Assembly (NCBI GenBank): GCA_951640165.1 | Contig: OX621237.1 | Coordinates: forward strand, 12,648,001 to 12,712,000 | From: Pseudoips prasinana | Taxonomy: Eukaryota > Arthropoda > Insecta > Lepidoptera > Nolidae | Direction of reading: 5' to 3' | DNA length: 64,000 nucleotides | Shown here: piece by piece, positions 57,110 through 64,000 of the stretch | Layout of the letters: every line of letters begins with the position of its first letter | How positions within the stretch are numbered: position 1 is the first letter of the stretch | Translations under genes and position numbers: made by a program | Notes under the pieces: model-generated | Seen by the model: only the letters and a program-made list of their open reading frames with translations | What the model was told of the DNA's origin: nothing | Database searches by the model: none

Positions 57110-58878
57110 AATATATTCCCTCATTATTTCATGGAATTTTTCAGTTCAGTTATAATTGTGTTCTAGAAAAAATCTGCAAAGATTATGATATAATTTAACG
57201 CTGTACGGATTTTCGGGGCTGCAAAAATTATCAACAAAAGTCATATTTCTTATATATAAATAAATATATACATAAAAACATATTTCTTATTGTGACGAAA
57301 GCGAATTAAGCAAGTATAAGTCCAACAAGCTAATATCGGTCCAACGAGTTCTCTTAGTCAATATTTGTATTCAAAGGGTTTTAGATAAATAGTGTTCATC
57401 GCCCAAATTTGTTGTTCAAAGTCGTTTGTTTATTAGACAATTTGAAAAAAGGTCATCGAAAATATAATTTCTACGTTTATTCTCAAAACCGATGATCGCA
57501 ATGTTTCTTATGTGAATAAAGTTTCTTTTTTGTCATATTTATAATTTAGGATATGTCTTCCATCTAATAATGCTTCAGAAGTAATGTCTCACATGTAATA
57601 TGAATAAGTCTCAAATCTGATAAACTCTTTAGGTACTGCTTACTACGACAAATATTAGTTATTATAGTTATTCTTACATGACACAGAAATAATACAGAAA
57701 AATAATATTTTATTAATATATTATATTAATAAAATATAGCAACTCAAATATTTATTATACCCATTACCTAAGAATAGTCGACGCCGTGTAAGTTTGTTTA
57801 CTAAAACCACACTTGTTACCGACGTAATAAAGACGATGACGAGATCAAAACGTAACGTACCAAATTAACTCCCTACAAACCTATTCCCAGTTAAAATATC
57901 GTAAATCCCCTAAACAACTGTCATATCACATAACGTTTTTTCTTTTCATTTGCCATGTAAAATGACAGTCTTTTATTCGTCAGTCATATCTAATAGTAAT
58001 ATATAATACATATACAGTACCATAGTACCTCCTCTCTATGAGCATCACGACTGGGCTAGTAGCTATCTACCTACCTCAAAACAACAGAATACTCTTCAGG
58101 TAATACTATAATGTCATTATTGTGGTCCTGGGTGTTATTAATCAAAATAGTACTGCGCAGTAATAATGCGATGGGAGGAAAGAATGGGTTAGCAACGAGT
58201 GAGTGATGTCCAAGCATCTGACCGTAGCTGCGTAGTATAAAAAGAAGCCGCTGTTAATTATTAGTATTCACTGACCAAATTGATCGTTTAGAATCTGTAT
58301 CAGATCACGATAAAAAACCAATAAAATATAGGGCGAATAAATCGAGTTTTTTTTGGGTTGCCTACGCTGTAATCAACGATTTAACGAACAAACATTTAAA
58401 AACGGTCACCTAACAAGGATTCGGAATAAATGTGTACCTACCGTGATGAACACTGATTACCTAAAGCATTGTATATGTAAGTATATAATATAAGAATCAA
58501 CAACAATAACAGCGTAATATAAGAGTTCAACCCACCCTGTTGCTGAACTTGTTACGTACAACAAATGCGCAGTGTCGAAAGCTATTGAACACTTTTAAAA
58601 TTTATTTTATTCGTTATAATAAAATTATACGTTTTATTTTTAAATTATATAAAAATATTTAGTTTCGTAGGTAAAGGTAACAATTAGAGAAAAAAAATTT
58701 AATACGTCTAGATTATAATAATAAACTATCCGATAAAATATTGTTTATTATTAATCAACATCAATAATTTTATTATTATAATTAATTTGTGTTACCGTTT
58801 AAAAATAGTTCATAATTATCATAATATTAATATTATTTTATTTACCGTCTGTAAAATAATAATAAAAAATACAACTGC
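57110..58878. other. AT-rich intron DNA with a TATA-like site
   Basis: A short perfect-arm palindrome around 57708-57738 (TTTTATTAATATA). TATAAAAA at 58236-58243 followed 34 bases on by TCACT (58268-58272) resembles a plus-strand core promoter, but no exon follows. Confidence 0.35.
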
Positions 58879-58893
58879 AAAAAGAATAACCAA

Positions 58894-58965
58894 GGGCTCG
58901 TCCGGGATTTGAACCCGGGACCTCTCGCACCCGAAGCGAGAATCATACCCCTAGACCAACGAGCC
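58894..58965 (-). tRNA. tRNA-Pro (anticodon CGG)
   Basis: The acceptor stem GGCTCGT pairs with ACGAGCC. The anticodon stem CTCGC/GCGAG encloses the loop TTCGGGT, giving anticodon CGG. The T arm is CCGGG, TTCAAAT, CCCGG. Internal box A (TGGTCTAGGGG) and box B (GGTTCAAATCC) are intact. Downstream on the minus strand a five-T tract (58879-58883) can terminate RNA polymerase III. No CCA is encoded, as expected in eukaryotes. Unlike the SINE heads elsewhere in this window, all stems are perfect and no SINE body follows. It lies inside the D-E intron on the same strand as the host gene. Confidence 0.95.
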
Positions 58966-59865
58966 GATGTTACACTGTGTGAAAATAGATTTCTAAACAA
59001 ACGTTGCTGTTATCAGTGACGTTATAATGAACCATTAAAATCGTTTTGGTCTTCTACATTCGTTACGAGAGGTTTAATAGGCAAAACAATTACATATGAT
59101 ACCTACCATCTAATATTTCTTTCATAATAATTGTAGCTAATCGTTCATACAGTGGTGGTAGTTAAGTAGGTACATACATTAATGATCCAAGCAGCCACAT
59201 CGGCATTTTTTTTATACACGATTCAAGAGAAGAATCTACTTGAGTCTACTATTCTAATAGAGTCGAAAGAAAACATCGTAGCTGGCCGCTATTACCGAAT
59301 AAGTACATATTGATTAAATGCCAATGTTCCCCATACACTTTGACTCATTGCGAGACGATTTATTTATAGAAAAATATAGAATTTTGCCAGATTTACCCAC
59401 CGAGTTCAGGAAATAACGGCCAATATTGTGAGCTGTTTTAGTTCTACTCGCTAGCCGTTATCGACTCATGCAAGAAAAAGTGAGATACAGTAGTTATACA
59501 GTGATGGTGCCGAGGTGCCACTCCAACTAAGCTACAGAATTAATTAGCAAACTTCAAACGAATATGAAAACGCTCTTAATCTTTGAATAATACAAATATA
59601 AGTTTATAAAAGCTACTTTAGCGTCACCAGCTTGCGTATCTTTCAGGTGACAATAATATGATTATAATCAAAGTTGAAGCTTGAAAGAGCTTATAGAACT
59701 TGAAAGAGCAGGCTAAAAGTAACGAATCGTATTATCGAAGTATAGATGAGAGTGAATGATAAGTGATGGACGCGAGTGACACCCAGGACACTGCTATAGA
59801 CAAGGCGTAGAGTAGTGAATGTGGTCGATAGATTGATAAGTGTAAGGTAATTCTGGCAAAATCAC
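58966..59865. other. Intron DNA between the tRNA gene and exon D
   Basis: No repeat or exon recognised. Confidence 0.4.
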
Positions 59866-59926
59866 CTCGTGTGGGGGTTCCGCTTCGTCTTCCGGCGCGT
59901 CGGAGGGCCGCCACGCGCGCCCGCTC
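59866..59926 (-). CDS. Exon D of the minus-strand gene (61 nt)
   Basis: The acceptor is TGTTGTGCAG and the donor ACGAG followed by GTGATT. The first base completes the split codon from exon C. The remaining 60 bases give 20 codons, SGRAWRPSDAPEDEAEPPHE, ending in phase 0. The phase-2 junction with exon C is one of the strongest arguments that these islands are one gene. The chain turns strongly acidic at its end. The next exon downstream is 14.6 kb away, across an intron that holds both intact transposons and the tRNA gene. Confidence 0.75.
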
Positions 59927-60417
59927 CTGCACAACACTCCGTCATCAACTGCCTCGGCCGTACATCACAGTATGATATGCTTAAGGGCCTCGACACATCA
60001 CAACGATACTAACTAGCGCACACATTAATGTTCTATATAAAAACCTACTGGTACTCGATCAGCTACTAGGTGACCAATTTTAATCAATCAATAATCTTTC
60101 ATTCCTACGGGAGATTTGACTCCTTTCCGAATTGCTGTTTTAGTGTACTATATGCCTGCTAATTTGTAGGTATATAGAAATTGGGTTGGCAGTAGTATGA
60201 TATTTAATTGTGGGAGTTATGTAATAACAATGCTCATGCGTATCTAAGTATGTCTAAATATTCGTGTAAACGCGGTATGGATATCAGAAATAATGCTGAG
60301 TCCAGAAGCACAGCACACTTGCATACAATATATTTCATTACGTCGGTAATTTTATCTTTGTTGTTTCATTAAATTACCCATATTGAAACAAACGACTCAA
60401 TTTTATTTGTATTGCAG

Positions 60418-60613
60418 CTTAAATGTCGCTTGCGCATCGACTTTACTGGCAATAAATTTAAAACAGCCCTTACGGATGCAGGACAATAGCAGTAAACCGG
60501 CGGTGACAATAAATGTGAACGTTTATGTCGACATAAAACAATCGATTCCGATACTGAATAAAAGTGTAAGTGTTTGGCGACAGGCCAATGAGATGCTCGG
60601 TTCGCAAGACTGA
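60418..60613 (+). CDS. Exon-like plus-strand frame, weak
   Basis: The acceptor TTTTATTTGTATTGCAG leads to an open frame entered one base in, LNVACASTLLAINLKQPLRM through VNVYVDIKQSIPILNKSVSV, ending SQD and TGA at 60611-60613. It is antisense within the C-D intron. No family, no start exon and no poly(A) signal found. Confidence 0.25.
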
Positions 60614-60958
60614 ACACAGAGAGAAGGGCTTACGAAAAACTGTGGGTTATTTTCGTTATGCGGTGTAAAAGAGCGGACGAAAGCGAATGCTCAACGAGGA
60701 CTCAGCCTTTGCTTTCACACTTTAATGATACTTTAGCTTTTAAGCGCTTCCACGAGGGTTCGCGATGAGGCATTTACACCTTGCTCATTAGAGAGGGCGA
60801 GCGCTTGCACTCATCGTTCTCTTATGCGGCTCAAGAAAAGGTCCTATGATTGCTATCCCTTTGAATCATTTAAGCCCGAATCGTTAGATTTATGAATTAC
60901 AAGGAAATCTAGCTAGTATTTATTAATGTAAGTGTTGTCAGTCATATAGTGACGTCAC

Positions 60959-61050
60959 CTGTAAGCGTGATCATGCGGTGGCAGGCCCAGGCCGGAGTCC
61001 TCAGAAGGCGAGCGGTGGTCGGCCACGAGAGGTGCCTCCGCCGGTCCCTC
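60959..61050 (-). CDS. Exon C of the minus-strand gene (92 nt)
   Basis: The acceptor is ATTGTTTTAG and the donor TTACAG followed by GTGACG. The exon starts in phase 0 with EGPAEAPLVADH, continues through SPSEDSGLGL, and stops after 30 codons plus two bases (AG). Those two bases join the first base of exon D to make an Arg codon. It is GC-rich against an AT-rich background. The SPSEDSG run is a plausible phosphorylated low-complexity segment, but this is inference only. Confidence 0.75.
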
Positions 61051-62273
61051 CTAAAACAATAACCCTCAACCTGACCCGACTGCCCCAACACTCAACCGCG
61101 CCTCACGTGAGAGACGCGGAATAATTGGCTTTTATCAGTCTACTTTATTAAATTCAAAGTCCTAATTCAACGTAACCAATTAAAGCAAAAATAATAAGAA
61201 TTAATAAAGGCGGTCTGTTTAATTTAATCAGTTTTAAATTAGAATTCAGAACATCAAACGTTGGATAAACATCCACGTGATTAAATCTCAATGGGTGGGA
61301 TTTTTATTCTTAAAGAATCGTATTAATGTATGACTTACGAACCCTGCTGGTTATTGTCAATCAATAGGTACATTTATAAACCATTTAGATAAAGCTTAAT
61401 CTACTATAGAAAGCAATCAAACTATAACATCGATGGAGCATGCAACAACAGGGCCGTACCCAGCGATCCCTAATCGAACATGTAGGAAATCTAGGAGCAT
61501 TTGGTAAAAAATGGACAAGTGCGAGTTGGCCATCGCTCTCTTATAGTTCTGTACATATCATTTATATTTCATTACATTGGACGTACCTTACAAATGAATC
61601 ATCGCTTTCAGGACCTACTTGTTATTTTAATTTCGTAGGTAACGTATCATTTTAGTTCAGCTTTTCTAAGAAACCATATGACAAGAATGGTCTTCAAAAT
61701 AAAGTAATGAGGATACGATATCGTTTCATTGCTCTACACCAGGGTAAGAAAATATAATAAATTTCTGATTAGTTTATAATTAAATTTTGGATTTTAAGAC
61801 ATCCTACAAAAAATATTTGATTTCAAACCAGTCACACATTTTGTTTACAACTGCGGACAAATAGACAGACAGCCGAGCAATAGAGCCCATTTTACCTTTG
61901 GGTACAGAAAAGGAATAAAAAAAATTCTCTCTCAGAGTTCTCTTATCCCTTCTTGGTGTTGGTCTTGGCAAGTAGGTACACCCCGTACTTGCGTACAACA
62001 CTTCGACCCTTCTGGATGTACTAAAAAGATATTATAGATATTGATTTGTATTAGATCTTTTCTTATCCCGTAGTCTACGGCCTTCCAAACGCATTACGGG
62101 GTATCGTCAGATTATTACATAATTATATAACCTTCGTGAGAAATTGTCCTGTATGCGCCTGTATATCCAAACGACGCACAATATGATTCTATTCCACCGC
62201 GAGGCGTGTCGTAGGAGCATCTGTGTACGTCCTTGTGTTAAAACAAGTGAATAATTAAAGCATGTGCACTTAC
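61051..62273. other. B-C intron
   Basis: No further exon, repeat or RNA gene recognised. Confidence 0.4.
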
Positions 62274-62327
62274 CGGGTCGTGCAACTCATGCATCGTCGG
62301 GGAGGGTAGCATGTGATCCGGGCCGCG
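62274..62327 (-). CDS. Exon B of the minus-strand gene (54 nt)
   Basis: An 18-codon exon, phase 0 at both ends, reading RGPDHMLPSPTMHELHDP. The acceptor is GGTTTGTCGGTAG, which is modest in pyrimidines. The donor, CCCG followed by GTAAGT, is strong. Because its length is a multiple of three and both phases are 0, it could be a cassette exon skipped without shifting the frame. It sits about 1.6 kb downstream of exon A. Proline and histidine dominate and no domain is recognised. Confidence 0.66.
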
Positions 62328-62811
62328 CTACCGACAAACCATAAGCGTCAACTAACTAATGTACGAATGAATATGTTCTACGGATTAAACAATGTGGATA
62401 TGACCATGCAACAATAAATGGGACTATCTGTTTTAAATATAAATTGTAAGTAGAACTATATTTCCTTATGCGTTGAAGTAGAGAATCCTGAATACTTATT
62501 AATCTTCCCAAAATAGATCTATCTAGTGTTGATTTTGGTTTTCTATTTAAAAGTGTTTTGTAAAGAAATGTTATATTTTGAGTTTTAAACTCATTTCCTA
62601 ATAATATAATTTTTATTATAATGGGCTGAATTTTTTTTATTTTTTTCGTTTATTTGGAGTAAACTGCAAATATCCTAATTTCTTCGTTCGTAGCTAAAAA
62701 ACGGGCAAGTATGTGCCGGATGACGTGTACCATCGTACAATAGTTTAAACCAATTGTTAAGGACGAACAAACTTTAATAAAATAAACATTATTTTAATTT
62801 ATAATTGAAGT

Positions 62812-63387
62812 GTTTGTTTATTATTTGGCAAATTTCACTTTTCACGTATTACGGTGCATAAGATACAGCCCGCTTACAAACAGACGGACACTCTTCGGTT
62901 ATGGCAGCACCCAGGAGGAAAATAAATCGCGTTAATAATTCCTTATAAAATTATTCCCGGAATTAATTTAGGCTCAAATCTGCAAACCTTTCCGGAAAGA
63001 GTGTATGTGATATACACTTCTTTATTTCTCTATATGTATTTACATTGTTTATGCTGAACATTGCGTAATTATTACAGTATTATTATATACTTAATAGATT
63101 ACTTTTTTATTATTTGTCAAATTCCACTGTACACGTATTACGGTGCATAAGATACAGCCCGCTCACAAACAGACTGACGCCCTTTAGGTACGGCAGCACC
63201 CAACAAGTAAATAACGAGGAAAGTAAATCGCGTTAATAATTCCGTTCAAAATATTCCGGGAATTAATTTAAGCTCAAAACTATCAACCTATCGGAAAAGA
63301 GTGAATGTTATACAACCTCTTTATTTCTCTGTATTTAATTACATTGTCTCTACTGAGCATCGCGTAATTGCAATATCTTTCAGAGCT
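62812..63387. repeat. Tandem duplication of about 289 bp
   Basis: CACGTATTACGGTGCATAAG starts at 62843 and at 63132. Matching order continues: ATACAGCCCGCT, CAGCACCCA, AAATCGCGTTAATAATTCC, GGAATTAATTTA-GCTCAAA, CTCTTTATTTCTCT, GCGTAATT. Units are clearly diverged. Lies in the A-B intron. Confidence 0.85.
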
Positions 63388-63903
63388 GCAATGAATATAT
63401 TTTAGAGATAACTTTAATAAATATATTAGCCGCTCTCCAATTTAATTTAAATTCTGAGTCAAAATTCACTTAAGCAAATAGAAACTGAGAAAAACGTAGT
63501 TTGAATTAAGTCAGTTAGTCTTAGCAATCCGGCGTAAGCGACGTCCTAATTAGGTACTGCAGGGTGGAGTACAAATTACAACATTGTAAGACGAAAGGTG
63601 AGGTAAACTTAGGGAAAATACGCTCTTTCATTCACGAGGATTTTTATTCGTTATTTTCGCTAAAGAGGGGATTTCGCGTGATAATCCCGAATGAGTACTT
63701 ATTACATAACATTTTGACCTTGTTCGCGAGTTTCTAAGTGGTGTAAAATTAGGTTTGCAAGAAACACAATCGTTTAGTTCGTAGCTCCTAATGTGTCATA
63801 AGCAATATGCTAAAGTAATACCTAATCTGATTTGTTTTCAAAAAGGTACCTTCAGTATTATTGGGGTTTATACCTTAATAAGGATTATCAAAGGGTTATT
63901 TAC

Positions 63904-64000
63904 CTTTATGTGATGGTCGACAGGCTCCTCGCCTCTTCTGTACACCAGCTCGTCGAACCTCGCTCTGTCTTCAGGTAACATGAATTCCCTGATTTCCGTT
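63904..64000 (-). CDS. Exon A of the minus-strand gene (cut by window edge)
   Basis: Only one of the three minus-strand frames is open. It gives 32 whole codons containing EFMLPEDRARFDELVYRR and ends VDHHIK. The exon ends AAG followed by the donor GTAAAT, so it closes in phase 0. The upstream border lies outside the window. The composition is highly charged and looks helical. A family is not recognised. The D/E/R-rich ELVYRRGEE stretch could lie in a regulatory or linker region, but that is inference. Confidence 0.75.

Noticed and set aside
59732..59932. Minus-strand 66-codon frame beginning MQERARVA
   Set aside because: It covers exon D in the wrong frame and runs into the intron; the phase-matched frame is SGRAWRPSD.

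Overview
The window looks like moth or butterfly (Lepidoptera) nuclear DNA. It is AT-rich, almost free of long reading frames, and packed with short non-autonomous transposons typical of that order: Helitrons ending in a small GC hairpin plus CTAG, several tRNA-derived SINEs, RTE-, I- and Jockey/CR1-like LINE remnants, and mariner-type elements. Order-level placement rests on recognising these repeat types by eye; the species is not determined.

Host genes. The best-supported host gene is on the minus strand and enters from the right edge. Six short exons (A 63904-64000, B 62274-62327, C 60959-61050, D 59866-59926, E 45141-45236, F 38107-38208) have AG/GT borders. All five junctions agree in phase, including a split codon between C and D. 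Together they encode about 167 residues of an Arg/Glu/Ser/Pro-rich chain with no membrane segment, which I could not assign to a family. Both its start and its end lie outside what I can see. A tRNA-Pro(CGG) gene (58894-58965, minus) sits in the 14.6-kb D-E intron. On the plus strand there are weaker candidates: a TCAGT initiator with a strong splice donor at 14.5 kb, an exon with a 62-codon reading frame at 33.3 kb, a 56-nt micro-exon at 54.5 kb and an exon-like frame at 60.4 kb.

Transposons. There are two apparently intact DNA transposons. One is a cecropia/Hsmar1-like mariner (48593-49874, transposase with D34D). The other is a DD41D Tc1/mariner-type element (52747-54065). Both are bounded by TA duplications and inverted repeats, and both sit inside older repeats whose interrupted halves can be read. 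The second lies in a dispersed repeat that also took a Helitron, giving a readable nesting order.

Layout. 0-7 kb: foldback repeats, one Helitron, RTE scraps and poly-C/poly-G tracts. 7-13.5 kb: dense Helitron/SINE cluster, including a tandem Helitron pair and a palindromic MITE inside a SINE. 13.5-20 kb: mostly unique AT-rich DNA with the 14.5-kb candidate promoter, an I-type LINE remnant and a tandem duplication. 20-34 kb: scattered SINEs, Helitrons, four of the six palindromic MITEs beginning CAGACGCC, and the 33.3-kb exon. 34-38 kb: long-arm foldbacks and a tandem duplication. 38-45 kb: exons F and E with LINE scraps between. 46-56 kb: the two intact transposons and many Helitrons. 56-64 kb: AT-rich hairpins, the tRNA gene, exons D to A, and a 289-bp tandem duplication.
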